A DNA stretch of 64,000 nt, from contig JARDYH010000001.1 in the NCBI GenBank assembly GCA_029215795.1, positions 183,279,654 to 183,343,653 on the forward strand, written 5' to 3'. This DNA is from Anniella stebbinsi (Eukaryota; Chordata; Lepidosauria; Squamata; Anniellidae). Below the pieces are notes generated by a model. The model was not told the DNA's origin, made no database searches, and was given only the letters and a program-made list of their open reading frames with translations. This document shows positions 33,301 to 45,199 of the stretch, piece after piece. How positions within the stretch are numbered: the first letter of the stretch is position 1; each line of letters begins with the position of its first letter. The position numbers and the translations under genes were made by a program.

Positions 33301-34690
33301 TCTACCTATAAAGCTGAAAGCATGTGTGTGGGATGTATGTTTGGGACAGTTTCCCCACTTCCAGATGAGTTAGAAACGTGAAATGTGGCTGATAGGTCTG
33401 GCAATTCAATGGACCAGAAACAAAACCAAAAAAAAGTGTTTTAAGTATTTTTAAAGAATTTAATTTAAAAAAAACTAGGCTTATACCTACAACTCCCAGC
33501 ATGCCTAGGGTGGAACTCCCAGCATGGTGGCCATTTTGAGTGTGTGGGAGAGTGGTCTCTGTATAATAATAATGATAATAATAATATATTTATTTATAAC
33601 CCGCCGCTCCCTCCGGATCGAGGTGGGGAACAACAATAAATATAAACACAAGAACCACAAAATAGATAAAATATTAATACAAATAAAAACTAATACATCA
33701 TTAAAAACATCTTAAAATTCAACTGGGTAGGCCTGCCGGAAGAGATTAGTCTTCACGGCTCTCTTAAATTCATGAAGACTGCATGCCTTTCACAATCCAG
33801 ACTCCTAAAGTCGGTCTAGACTAGTCAACCCAATTCCACATAAAAGGAAACAACCCACATAAATGGCTGTGTCCATTTGTGGTGCCTCCTCCCATCCAAC
33901 ATGAGTGCTTTTAAAATCATAACTAGATACAACAGCGTGACTTTGAGAGGCCAAACTCTGAACATGCTCAAAGGCAACCCATCCTGGTATCGCTTTCTCA
34001 GAATCTGGGGGAAGTATGTGTGCATTCTTCACCTTTAAGAAGGAGGGGAGGCATTCTGTGCATGCCCCAAAACTGGCCCAATGAAGGGGGCAAGTGCCCA
34101 GGCCGGTCCTGGCCCTTCAGTACAGGCTCCTGATGGAGCACCTGGTGGATGAGAAGCACAGGCCAAGGCAGTCCCAGCAGGATTGGCCAGAGTTGGGTGC
34201 ATCCACTGACAGCCACTTAACTCCCCTCCTCAGCGATGCTACTCCTCCATGCTCTATCAGGAGCAGCATCAGCAACGAGAAGAGGGAAACACTTCGCAGA
34301 GGACCGGGGCACCCGTGAGCCACCAAAGGCATGCTGGGAGGTGTAGTACTGGCATGTAGAGTGGCTGATTTTAAATAAAGCATGGGATAGTAAGCCAGGT
34401 CACTATGTGCAAACCAGATCACTCTCTCTCAATCCTATCTCACTAATTGTCCTTGTTCTCCTTCTACAAATTTAATAAGTTTTAAATTTAAACAAATTTA
34501 ATAAGTTTTAAAGTTACCTCACAGGCCTAGCATTGGCCTACTTTGCAGGGTTGTCGTGAGGGTGAGAGAGGGGGAAAAAGAAACAAATATAATTTGATTA
34601 AAAGTCCATTTACAGGCCTAGCACCGGCCTACTGCTTCAAGATAATTATCTCGCAGACATATATTTTGGGGCCCGAGCATTGCCGGGTAT
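33301..34690. mobile_element. Composite insertion in L1, with an L2 piece and a possible RTE-type tail
   Basis: L1 reading frame stops near 33300 and resumes near 34690. Inside: TACAACTCCCAGCATGCC with a reversed copy near 34335; an L2 3' fragment at 33568-33790; and a right end GCCCGAGCATTGCCGGGTAT ATCAGCTAG that resembles the 3' ends of RTE/BovB-type elements and their SINEs. Short duplicated blocks GGCCTAGCATTGGCCTACT occur at 34526 and 34615. Classification is tentative. Confidence 0.45.
33568..33790 (-). mobile_element. L2 LINE, 3' end fragment
   Basis: The reverse complement has TCTTCCGGCAGGCCTACCCA and ends GGGAGCGGCGGGTTATAAAT, matching the tail at 9000-9150. Confidence 0.8.
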
Positions 34691-35678
34691 ATCAGCTAGT
34701 AAACAATAAAACATGTTCAGCATAAAGAATAATTTTAAATTCTAAGACAGCATTCTCATACGCATGAATAATATTGTTCTGTCTAACTGCACAAGCCAGG
34801 GGTTCCAAACATAGATCAAATATCAATGGGAAAGGTGGACAATCTTGTCTAGTACCTCGCCCAAGTACGAAAAAGCTGACAACCAGTCGTTGGTCATAAC
34901 TGTTGCTCTTGGGGTTGAAAATAATATTCTTACCCATTCCAAAAATTCCACCAGAAAACCAAAGTTACTCAATGTAACAAGCATAAACTTCCAATGAATT
35001 TTATCGAAGGCCTTCTCAAAATTCAAGGAGACAATGGCCACCTGGTCAGTTCTTCCTCTGTTCAGAGCTATCAAATCCACAACTAATCTCAGATTATCAT
35101 TCCCCTGCCTGTTTTTAATAAATCCCACTTGATCTGGTCCGACCAATGTTGCAATGACTTATTGCAATCTATCAGCTAAAACTGCCTTTAATATTTTAAT
35201 ATCAACATTTATTAGCAAGATCAGTCGGTAGTTAGCACAATTACTATGGTCCTTGCCAGGTTTAGGAATGACTGTAATATAAGCATCATTTAGTATTGAA
35301 GAAAGGGAACCTGCTCCAAATATATATTTGTAAAGCTGATAAAGTTTTGGAGCTAGAAAACTAGAAAATATTTTATACCGCTCAATTGGGAACCCATCTG
35401 GACCTGGGGATTTTCCCATCGTTCATACTCATAATTACTTTTGTAATCTCTTCGAGTCTTATAGGAGCCATAAGGTGTTGCCTTTGTCAGGAATTTAAGC
35501 ATGGAAGCTTAATCTGAGCAAAAAAAGTATTAATATCCTGCTCCAAAGTCTCACTATCATTGCTATACAATTCCATATAAAATCTTAAAAAATTGTAAAT
35601 TTATATCTGTGGGAGAAGTATTCATCATATTATTCCCATCTTTAATGGTAGAAATGACATTTCAATGTTTTTGATGTT

Positions 35679-36111
35679 TAAGATGGAACGCCTTTCCCGA
35701 CATGAACCTACCCGAACACTACGTTCAACATCTAAGGTCCTCCTCCAAGTACGTACTCCGAGGGAAGCTTGGAGGTCAGCAACAAGGGAGAGGGACTTCT
35801 CTGTGGTGGCCCCCCAATTGTGGAACGATCTCCCCAACGAAGCCCGCCTGGCGCCAACATTGTTATCTTTTCGGCTCCAGGTCAAGACTTTCCTTTTCTC
35901 CCAGGCATTTAGCAATATTTGATGAGCCTGGATTTGTTTTTTTTTAGGCATGTAGCTTTTTAAAGTTATTATCGTGGTTTTAAATGTATGTGTATATTGT
36001 GGGTATATTGCATGTTTTTGCTGTTTTAATTTTTGTATATTGTTTTAAATTGTTTTAATTTTATGTAAACCACCCAGATAGCTTCGGCTACAGGGTGGTA
36101 TACAAATGTAA

Positions 36112-36142
<31 letters not shown>

Positions 36143-36148
36143 GTAAAA
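35679..36148 (+). mobile_element. L2 LINE, 3' end fragment inserted in L1
   Basis: RHEPTRTLRSTSKVLLQVRT, AWRSATRERDFSVVAPQLWN, LRLQVKTFLFSQAF, then the tail ending in (AAAT)n. TAAGATGG occurs at both edges (35679-35686 and 36149-36156), though part of it is also L2 consensus. Confidence 0.85.
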
Positions 36149-36881
36149 TAAGATGGTGTGCCAAAATTTTACCGGAACATTTCCCATTTTCCCATTATGC
36201 CTGTCGCAAGCAAGTTAAGGCAAATTCTGCCTGCTGAGAAAGAATATTATTTAGCTTGTATTTAACTTTTTGCAATTCCTGATACAGTTGTAATGATGGG
36301 GAATTGGCAAACTGGGTTATAAGAGATTTCAACTTCTTACTTAAAAACACCTGTTGCACATAAGATTTTTCTTATGTAAAGCATAGCCAATTATTCGGCC
36401 TCTAATAAAGGCTTTGCTGGCTTCCCATTCTGTGGTGCAAGAACTCACAGTACCCTCGTTGATATTACAATTCAGCAGAGATCTGAAATTTAAATATCTC
36501 ATCATTCAAAAGAGAAACATTGAAACACCAAAGATCAGGGGGCCAAGGCAAGTTAGAGAACTGTAACTCCAAGAATACTGGGGCATGAGCTGGAATTATA
36601 TCCTGCAAGCCTTTATTTTCTGCAGCACAGAAACCAAGAAATAATATAATTGAAAAGTGTTATGATGTATTGGTGAAATAAAGTTGAACCCGCTATCATC
36701 AGGATGCAATAGTCTCCAAACATCAATCAAACCAAGTTCAACCATATAGGCCTGAAACCTAAGTCTCACCACCATTTGGGTCTTAGGGGCAGGTATATTT
36801 CTGTCTAATGAGGGATCTAAGATCTCATTAAAATCCCCGCCAACAATCAGATAACCATAGGTCATATCAACCAATTTACTA

Positions 36882-37204
36882 GATCATTAATTAATTCTTT
36901 ATTTACAGTCAACAGACCAATTATACATCACATTTTATAAACAGTTAACCACCAGGAGTTTTGCGATCCCCAAATAAAATTCCAATAAATCTAAAATTTA
37001 TGAAACTCAGTCTTGCTGTTTAATCTCTACAATATGATAAGTGCTACAGTATATACCAAAAGTGTGACAGATAACACCTTTAATAGTCTCATAGTCATCA
37101 ATTTGCGCTCTACAGTGAATAGCAAATGAAAGAAATTTGGATACTTATAAGGTAATTGACTTATTTTTTCCCTGTAGAAGTTTTGCCGCCAGAATTTCCA
37201 GAGA
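36882..37204 (-). mobile_element. LINE-derived insertion with a 13-bp target duplication
   Basis: AACCAATTTACTA occurs at 36869-36881 and again at 37205-37217, and L1 endonuclease sequence is continuous if the 323 bp between are removed. On the minus strand the insert ends in AATAAAGAATTAATTAATGATC, a plausible LINE tail. Its coding piece may be the end of an I/Jockey-like ORF2. Confidence 0.75.
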
Positions 37205-38862
37205 AACCAATTTACTAAAACATTTGTGAAACGCAACACGAGGAGTCCATATTTCACCCATATACATTAATCATAGCAATTATTTTATCCATGTATTTCC
37301 CAACCAAAATTAAAAACTGACCATCAGGATCAATAATCACCTGTTTCAGAGAAAAGGAAAGTTGTTTATAGATTAGAATCGCCACCCATCTGTTCTATGA
37401 ACCTCACCAACCCAGTCCTTGTTCAGCAGGTAAGCATCTTCAGCGATCAGGTGGATTTCTTGTAAAAATGCCACATCAATGTTAAGCTCTTTCAGCTTAG
37501 AAAGCACTCTTTTCTGCTTGTTAAGTATCTTGGAGCCCCTTGACATTCCATGAAGTCCAATTAAACACTGGACAAAAAGAAGTGTGTTATTTGCCTCACC
37601 ACATAAGCAAATCATACCAATGTTGCAAAGATTTCTTACATCTGAATCACAAGCTGCGTTGAACCTTAATGCAATATATACTGAGCTGCGGAAATCAAAA
37701 AGTTTCATGCTAATATCTGCCTCACCCAAATAATAATAATAAAAAATCTAGAAAACCTAACAGAACCAAAAGCAATAATAAAAGGAACAACCTAAAACAA
37801 CCCACCCACCCCCCAAGATCCTGCCTTCTGTTAGAGACCCTGGAGCATTCCCTCATCTCGCCCTCTCCCGCATGTATTGTGTTGATCAGATGATATTTGA
37901 TTAAACCAGCAATCAATATTGAAGTATTAGCAGACTGCCTTAGAGGAAGAAGAAAAAAAACAGGAGCAAACCAATAGTTAAAAATAATCATAATACTATG
38001 TCCATTAACATTAAAACCTATGTTATATGCATTACTTGTAATTAGCTATAATTTTAATAAATGTGTATGTGGATTGTATAGTACATAATGGCAGCAACAA
38101 AAATGAAAAAATATAAAAAGTACTTATCACTTGATTAAAGTGAGTTTTAAAAAGTTCATTGATGTTTAAAAGGTACTTAAAATACATTGAAAAAAATGAG
38201 AATTGGGGAAGAGGAAAAAATGTGTGAGATGAGAGAAAGGGGGGGGGGGGAGTGGATAGTAACCATAATAGTAACCCAGAAGGGGAAAAAATGCAGGGTA
38301 GCAAATAACACTCTCACCACAGACTCGGAGACACTCTCATGGCACGGACTACTTTTGAGTCCAATTAAGAATTATTCAGCTGATTCAAGAATGTGAATTG
38401 TCCTAATATGGCCTTCATAATTAACACAAAAATTGCTGGAAAATGTGAATAATATTGTAATCCCAGATCTTGAGATAACAGTCTTGCCTTGGTAAATTTC
38501 CTTCTTTGATCAGACACAGCTTTTGAGTAACCAGGATAAACCATTATTTTTGCATTAGTTGGTTCCCACCACAACTCTCCTTTCTAAGGTATGTAGAAGA
38601 AATTCCTTAGTTGAAGCACATGGAAGCGGAATAACAACTGGCCTCACTCTGGATCTGCATATAGAACTAATCACATGATAGGCTCATTATCTAGCTGAAA
38701 ATACGTAGGGAGTGCAAACAGCTCATGCAGAAACCTCTCCGTGAAATCTGCCAGATATATCTGTGCAGGTTGTTCAGGAACCCTGAGAATACACAGGTTA
38801 CATCTCCGAGAATTACTCTCAAGCTGGGCAATTCTAGCAGATAACACACTATGGCTGAATTC

Positions 38863-41800
38863 GGACGACATATTAAGCAATGGAGGGGTAAATAGCATAC
38901 TGACCAGGAGTTAGGCAGGTGGAGCTCTCCACAGGACACGCTGCAGCCGGCGCTGCTCGGCACCAGCAAACGCACCGGCTGCAAATAACGAACACGGTTG
39001 TAACGGACAGCCCGCCCGCCATGTTGCCTGCCCTCCAACCATCGCAAGTCCTCCCAGAGGTATCCCAGCACACACCGTGGCCAGAAAGCCATGGGCACCG
39101 CCATCGAAGCCATGGGCACCGCCCGGCTGACTGTTGCTTTGGAATCTGGAATTCGGAAACCTGGTTTGACCTTCGGCTTAGACGACTGGACTGATGGAAC
39201 TAATGGCATGACCCTGGCAATTTGTAATTGGATTCACGAACCGTAAATAAACCTCTGTAAACAAGTAAGGCCTGGCATTTTTCCCGGACATTCGTAGACA
39301 AGGAAATTGGCTGGCTTTCTGGGTTCTGTATAGTAAACATGTCACCGAGGGAGGTGGTTGCCAGAGCGACGGGGGGTGAGAGGGGGCTTATCGCGGCATG
39401 GGGTGGGGGTGGGTCCTGTACTCTCTACTGCCAAGGACCCTCGGCGTAGGGGCCTGGGGGGCCGCTCCATGCCTGTGGCTCAGGACGTTGTTTTGGGAGG
39501 GGCCCTCCTCCTCCTTCCCTCCTCCTCTGCCTCTTCATCGGAGTCGGGTGGGATGTCGCAGGCCCGCTTGGCCCGGCTGCCTAAGAGTCTCCGCTCCTGC
39601 CCTCCAGCCTCCCCCCCTGCCATCCCTGAGGCACCTGCTGCAGCCAGTGCCGCTCATGGGGCTCGGTATGCTGCGGCCGCTGGTAGAGACAAGTACTGCG
39701 GCGGCAGCATGTATCCGTACGGCGGCATGTAGGGGGTGGGCTGCGGGGGGCCATGATACGCTCCCCGGAACGCCTGGGCGAGCTCCCTGAGCACCTCGGT
39801 TTGGCGGTCAATGGTGGCTGTGCGTTCGCGCATGCCTCGGTCGATGATGGTGTTGGTGGCCACCATGGTCTCGGTCCTCCCAATGACATGATCCTCCAGA
39901 CTGCGTCGCACGTCCTGCCCCGCCTCCCATATGGCTTGGGCGCAATCTTCCATGGCTTGGTTGCCGTGCGCGTGGCCCAGACGGTGAGGACACGCTCCTT
40001 GGTACACCTGGCCTCCTCCTCACCCGCCTTGCATGTGAATAGCTCATGGATAAGTCCCCCTGTTGCCTCCGTGGCCGTGACCAGGTCCCTCGCCACCTGC
40101 AGCCAGTCTGCCTTGCGCCTGTTGCGCATACGGGCACACCTCTGTGCATAGGGCAGGAGACAGGCTTGTGCGGCCGGGGCAGCGATGTCCTCGCTGGTGG
40201 ACGGGGGCTCCTCCTCTAGGGGGACTGCGCCCTCCATCTCCTCGACCTTCGCCTGCGGTGGCCCCTTGATCTCCTCCGCGAGCATGGCCTCACCGACTTG
40301 GGAGCTCAGCTTCCAGAGGCACGTCCTCCTCCATCACCTCCAATTCCACGAAGGTCTCGTTGGTAGCCTGCGTATCGATGTCCCGCTGCTCCTTCTGGGA
40401 CGGTGACAGTTATGGCTCCAGGACGTCGCCCACCTGTAGCTCCATGAGCTGCTCCATTTCGACCTGCTCCTCCTTTCACACCGGCCTCGACTCCGTCACG
40501 GCGTCCATGATGCTGCAGGCGAACCCTCCACCATGGCGCTGGGCCTTGCCAACCCCGGCCCCTTATGCAGTGCGGCCTGTGCCCACCCTGTTCCCCTTGC
40601 GGCTTCGGCTGGACGTGTGTTTGAGGCCGGCGCCCTTGGACGTGACGGCCCTAGTCCATCGTCCCTCTGTTGTGGCGGCTGAGGTTCCTGGGTAGCGGTG
40701 TCCTCCTTGCGGTTTTGCCCATGGGCCTGTGAGGCTCGTTGTTGCGTGCCCGGTGGCTCATCCGTGGTGACCCCGCTGCCTGCGGTGTCCCGGCACGACG
40801 TTGTGGCGCTCCTCCAGCAGGCATGCCAGTTCGTCGTAGAAGGGCATGGTGCATGGCTCGATGCTGGTTCTGTTATTGTGCGTGATGGTCTCCTTGAACT
40901 TCCTCTTGAGTCCACGGAGCTTGTCCTTGCATTGCTTGGCGCTGCAGTTGTGTCCCCCATTCCCGCATCTGCCTGGAGAGCCAGGGGTAGAGCTGGTCAT
41001 GCCTGGCTGTGGCCATGATCCTCCTGGCTTCCGGGCTGCCCCACAGTTCTATGAAGTCCCTGATCTCTGCCTCGGACCAGTGCTGTGCTCTGCGTCTTCC
41101 CGTGGGGTCCTGGCTGCTTCCCTCTCCTGGGGTTTGGGAGCCAGTGTCCTCGGGCTGGCTGCCCCGGCTGTCCCCTCCCTCCGGGTTCATGTTGCAGGCG
41201 GGGGTGCCTTACGGTGCCACTGGGTGTCCCTGCCGTGGCCTGGTGTTTCCCATCCGATGTGCTTGTTGGATGGTGGTTGCTGGTGGGCCGTTGTGTTTGG
41301 TGGTAATGTGCTGTGTGGCGGTGTTGTTGTCGTTGCTGGCCGGGAGCGCATCGTGTCCTTGGGATTGTTGCGCATACTCGGCTGTTTCCCACAACATCCG
41401 CAACTGGTCGACCTGCGCCCACAGGCGCTCTTCTGTGCGTCTTGGGGATGTGCATGGCCGGTGGGCACTGTCTGTCCGTGTTGGGTGGATGGGGGGGCTC
41501 GGCAAGCGCCACTTCCCCGGGCCGCCTGCTTCGGCCATGGAGGCCAATGTCGCCTGGATGGCTGTGCTCCCTGGTGGGTGAGTGGGCGGGCAGTGCGCCC
41601 CTTGTTCTTGGGCGTCTGGGTGTGCCTGGGGGTGTTGGTTGTCCCATTGTAGGCCCCGTCCTTTGCCCTGCTTCCTTTCTGGCGGCATCCCTTTCCTGTT
41701 TGGGTGGCTGACTGGGCGTACGGGGCACGTGCTTGCAGGAGCCGGTCCCTTGTTGCACTCTGTGCCAGCTGCCTGGAGTGGGTTGCTATGGCGGCATGGC

Positions 41801-42117
41801 CGGTGAGCTGTTGGGGGTGTGGCTGAGCGGCCGCCCGTGTTCTGCTGCTCTTGCCGCTTGCCTCTCTGGTCTTTTGTGCTAACGTACTCGACGAAGGGGA
41901 TTAACGCACGCATCCATCCAGACGACATTTTAGTCAATTGACAATGCTCTCAACAATGTGCAAGCGCGTTGTTTTGCTCTGTTGTTTGTTTCTCCTGATT
42001 AGCGTATTGTGGGTTGTGTGTGCATTGTGTGTTACTCCCCAGACAACACAATAAGCAACGCAACTGATGGATGTTTACCTAACCCTCCATTGCTCAATAT
42101 GTCGTCCGAATTCAGCC
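38863..42117 (-). mobile_element. 3.26-kb DNA transposon, Harbinger-like, Myb gene only
   Basis: Near-identical terminal inverted repeats of about 34 bp: GGCTGAATTCGGACGACATA on the left, its complement TATGTCGTCCGAATTCAGCC on the right. Flanked by TAT on both sides (3-bp duplication). It splits L1 ORF1 cleanly. GC- and CpG-rich compared with the surroundings. The minus strand encodes a Myb/SANT-like region (see separate entry). I see no DDE transposase, so it needs a transposase from elsewhere or has lost its own. The 3-bp duplication plus Myb gene suggests PIF/Harbinger, but the TAT site and end sequence are not typical, so the superfamily is an inference. Confidence 0.8.
39654..41190 (-). 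pseudogene. Broken Myb/SANT-like DNA-binding protein gene of the transposon
   Basis: The N-terminal part (from Met at 41190) has an acidic Ser/Gly-rich head, then HWSEAEIRDFIELWGSPEAR and LYPWLSRQM. After a frameshift near 40960 it continues CSAKQCKDKLRGLKRKFKET and PFYDELACLLEERH. Together these form a trihelix (Myb_DNA-bind_4-type) domain: Trp-initiated helix 1, QCKDK helix 3, and the closing PFYDEL. Pro/Gln-rich linkers with stops follow. The C-terminal part (about 40007-39654: ETMVATNTIIDRGMRERTAT, QTEVLRELAQAF, Pro/Tyr-rich end) is like the tails of Harbinger-associated Myb proteins. At least two frameshifts; not functional as it stands. A separate minus-strand open region upstream (41937-41209, starting MSSGWMRALIPFVEYV) may be another exon or gene of the element. 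Confidence 0.6.
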
Positions 42118-42477
42118 TATGTGATGCAGTTGTCGCGGTTTCATGAGCAATCACCCAATCCTGCAGCTTGTTGACTTTTGACTCCATTGGATTAAAATGA
42201 GTCTCAATTGAATCCACAGTCTCCTGTAGAGTATTTATAGAATCCAAAATCGACTGGAGTTGGTCCAGTTGATCCAGTTGTGCAAATTGTTGATACGTTT
42301 GTGCCAATTATTTGACTGCTGAGACAGCAGTAATGATATGCTTTCATTAAGGCACGCACAATTTCTCCTTCACTGTCTGTCTGAGAGGTCTTGGCAGAAT
42401 TAGCAGCAGGAGGCTCAGGGGGAGGCAGTGTGCCTGTGGCTTTCTTAGTTTTTGGTTGTGCCATCCTCATGCCCTCC

Positions 42478-43445
42478 CTTATCTATTTATTTATTTACTG
42501 CCCAACAGTCAAAGCTTTCTGGGAAGTTTACAAAAATTAAAACCATAAAAACCATTCATAATATAAAACAACATTAGAAAAACATAATTTAAAATACAGT
42601 ATAAAAGCACATCCAGGATAAAAACCAAGCAGCCATGCAGAAATTAATATGGATTTAAAATAAAAATTTAAACGGCAAAGTTAAAACTGAAGAACTGTGA
42701 AAATACTGTAAAAATAAAAAGGTCTTCACCTGGCATCTAAAGGAGTATAATGTAGGCACCAGGCGAACCTCTCTGGGGAGCTCATTCCACAGCCAAGGTG
42801 CCACAGCACAGAAGGCCCTCCTCCTGGTAGCCACCTGTCTCACTTCCTTTGGCAGAGGCTCACGGAGAAGGACCCCCAAGGATGATCTTAGGGTCCAGGC
42901 AGGTACATATGAGAGGAGGTGTTCCTTCAGATAACCTGGCCCCAAGCCGTTTAGGGCTTTGAGTGTTAATACCAGCACTTTGAATCGGGCCCGGACCTGG
43001 ACCGGCAGCCAGTGAAGATGGAAAAGGACTGGCGTAATGTGGTCTCATTGGCTAGTCTCTGTTAACAGTCTGGCTGCCCAGTTTTGTACCAGGTGAATTT
43101 TCTGGACTGTTTTCAAAGGCAACCCCATGTATAACGCATTGCAGTAAACCAAATGAGAGGTTATCAGAGCGTGGATAACTGTAGCTAGGCTATCTCTGTC
43201 CAGATAAGTGCACAGTTGGTATATCAGCCTAAGCTGATAAAAGGTGCTCCTGGCCACTGAGACCACCTGTGCCTCAAGTGACAGTTCTGGATCCAGGAGT
43301 ACCCCCAAACTAATAACCCGATCCTTTAGGGGGAGTGCAACGCCCTCCAGAACAGGGTGAACATCACCTAGCCGGACAGACGAACCACCCACAAACAGTA
43401 CCTCTGACTTGTCTGGTTGAGTCTCAGTTTATTGGCCCTCATCCA
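42478..43445 (-). mobile_element. L2 LINE, 3' portion
   Basis: Minus strand: LGVLLDPELSLEAQVVSVAR, FYQLRLIYQL, HALITSHLVYCNALYMGLPL, LVLTLKALNGLGPGYLKEHL, LWNELPREVR, ending in the (AAAT)n tail at 42480. It inserted next to the 5' end of the L1. Confidence 0.88.
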
Positions 43446-43534
43446 GTCCATGTGATAAATAAATGCTTATCAATTAGGAGTTCTATTTCCACTTCCTTAG
43501 GTGTTCGATCTGAATACAGTTGAATAATAGAGAG

Positions 43535-43828
43535 GTTTGCCTGGCACCTACATTATACTCCTTTAGATGCCAGGTGAAGATCTTTTTATTTTCTCAGTAT
43601 TTTAACAGTTTATCACTCTAATTTTTAACTTTGCTGTTTTAACTTTGTGTTTTAAATCTGTATTGCTGCTTGGTTTTATCCTGCTTGTGTTCTTATATTG
43701 TATTTTAATGCTACATTTTTATACTGTTGTTTTATTTTTTTAAATAATTGTTATGGTTTTAATTTTTGTAAACCGCCCAAAGAGCTTCAGCTATTGGGCG
43801 GTATAAAAATGTAATAAATAAATAAATA
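43535..43828 (+). mobile_element. L2 LINE, 3' end fragment
   Basis: CACCTACATTATACTCCTTT, then the tail CCGCCCAAAGAGCTTCAGCT and (AAAT)n at 43808-43830. Its 3' end is opposite in orientation to the neighbouring L2, giving an inverted pair. The short gap 43446-43534 is unassigned. Confidence 0.85.
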
Positions 43829-43849
43829 AATATATAATAAATAATAGAT

Positions 43850-45120
43850 GACAAAAATTACCTCTAGGATCTACATACAAAGGGCAGAACAGTAAGTCAT
43901 GAATTATATCCAACCTGATTACAGCCAAATATATATTTCCATTCTGTCACTGGGATTCTTAGATATCTCCTATCAATGTATGCATCAACTGGAACCTAAG
44001 TTCTGTGAAAGCCCTTTGGAGCTGTGTGAAGGTGAATACCTCAAAGTAATGTGATTTTGCATGATTGACTTTAAACTGGGGGTATCAAGTAGAAAATCGT
44101 GCGTCAATTATAACTGCTTTGTCCTGGCTGGTATCGTGGTCAAAAATCTAATTTCTAAGTGCATGTGGACTGAGGCTTAGGTATTTTTCCATAGAAAGAC
44201 TGTAAATCTCTACCTTGTTTTGGAACTGCTAAGCCCAGCCACCAGATCTTAATTACTAAAACCAACAAAGCTTGATAATAGAGTGATCCTCCATTCCATT
44301 TAGTCTGCACCAATATCTAAGGTACAATAAATCAATTCTTGCTATCGATGGAAAACCTAACTCAGCTCTAAGGTGGGCTGATGGGGTCCCAGGGAAAGAC
44401 CTATTATCTGCCTCATAAAATGTATTTTGTAGGACTTTCAACTCATGCTTAGTTAGATCTCCCCAGATTTCTGCCCCATATAGCATTTGGAGTATAATTT
44501 TAACAGCAGAAAAACATCCTAAGCTGCCCAATAGTGCAGCTTAAGATGCAGAAAAACATCCTAAGCTGCCCAATAGATCTGGAACGTAATAACTTGGTAG
44601 CATGTAATTGGTGTTTCCATAAGAGTTTCTCATGAAAATGCGATCCCAAATATTTGAACGCATAGACCTGTTCCAAGGCATGTCCATCAAGTACCCAAAT
44701 GAACTTGGGGGCCCTCTTCCCAAATATCATGATCTTTGTTTTGGAGTAATTGACTGTCACCTGATCCTCTTTGCAAAGCTGTCCAAATTTGGCTAAAATC
44801 CTTTTGAGGCCAATTTTATTCAAAGACAGAAGTACCAGATCATTGATGTAAAGCAATATTTATATCCTGCGGTTGTGAACTGAGGGAGGAAAAAGGGAAG
44901 GGGAAGACATTCCAGGAATAAGAGAATTAATATACAAATTAAATAAACAGGGTACCAAAACACAACCTTGTTCCACCCCTCGGTTAATGTGGATGGCTTG
45001 ATAATAAGGTACCTTGTAAGCCAGTTCTTACCTGCAATAAATAGTCTTGGTGAAGTAACTGAATGAGCCAAAGTAATCTTTTGTCAATATTTGTCTTGGC
45101 CAATTTATACCAAACCACTC
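43850..45120 (-). mobile_element. I/Jockey-like LINE, RT fragment
   Basis: Minus strand: LINRGVEQGC-like block (about 44990), LFNLYINSLIPGMSSP, active site decayed from YADD (LYINDLVLL), VNYSKTKIMIFGKRAPKF, FKYLGSHFHEKLLWKHQ, MLYGAEIWGDLTKHELKVLQ. It is the same clade as 51225-57060 by these blocks. Contains an in-frame 42-bp tandem duplication. Confidence 0.75.
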
Positions 45121-45199
45121 TCTATCAATTAGATCAAAGGATTAGGGTTAGTAAAACAATAAGTTAAATTGAACTAAATTGAACTAAATTGAACAGTGA

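Larger units (their letters stand above)
31326..42475 (-). mobile_element. L1 LINE (about 5.4 kb net), broken by at least five later insertions
   Basis: On the minus strand: ORF1 start (42470) with Pro-rich head and coiled coil (SILDSINTLQETVDSIETHF); ORF1 C-terminal part (CNLCILRVPEQ; IMVYPGYSKAVSDQRRKFTK); ORF2 endonuclease (LKELNIDVAFLQEIHL with QE; YLIVGGDFNEILDPSL); RT (SPGPDGFPIERYK; NYRLILLI; GFIKNRQ; SLNFEKAFDKIHWKFM; GRGTRQDCPP; LYAEHVLLF from YADD); thumb (INWSKSEL; GGFGFPNLALYHWAYL) and the C-terminal Cys region (31480-31850). Interruptions: 38863-42117, 36882-37204, 35687-36148, about 33301-34690 and 32849-33100. It is long inactive. It lies antisense to nothing: it is in the same direction as VSTM4, within intron 1. 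Confidence 0.88.

Noticed and set aside
39358..41806. Several plus-strand open frames of 100-268 codons
   Set aside because: They are complements of the GC-rich Myb gene region of the transposon and give Cys/Trp/Gly-rich products with no motif.
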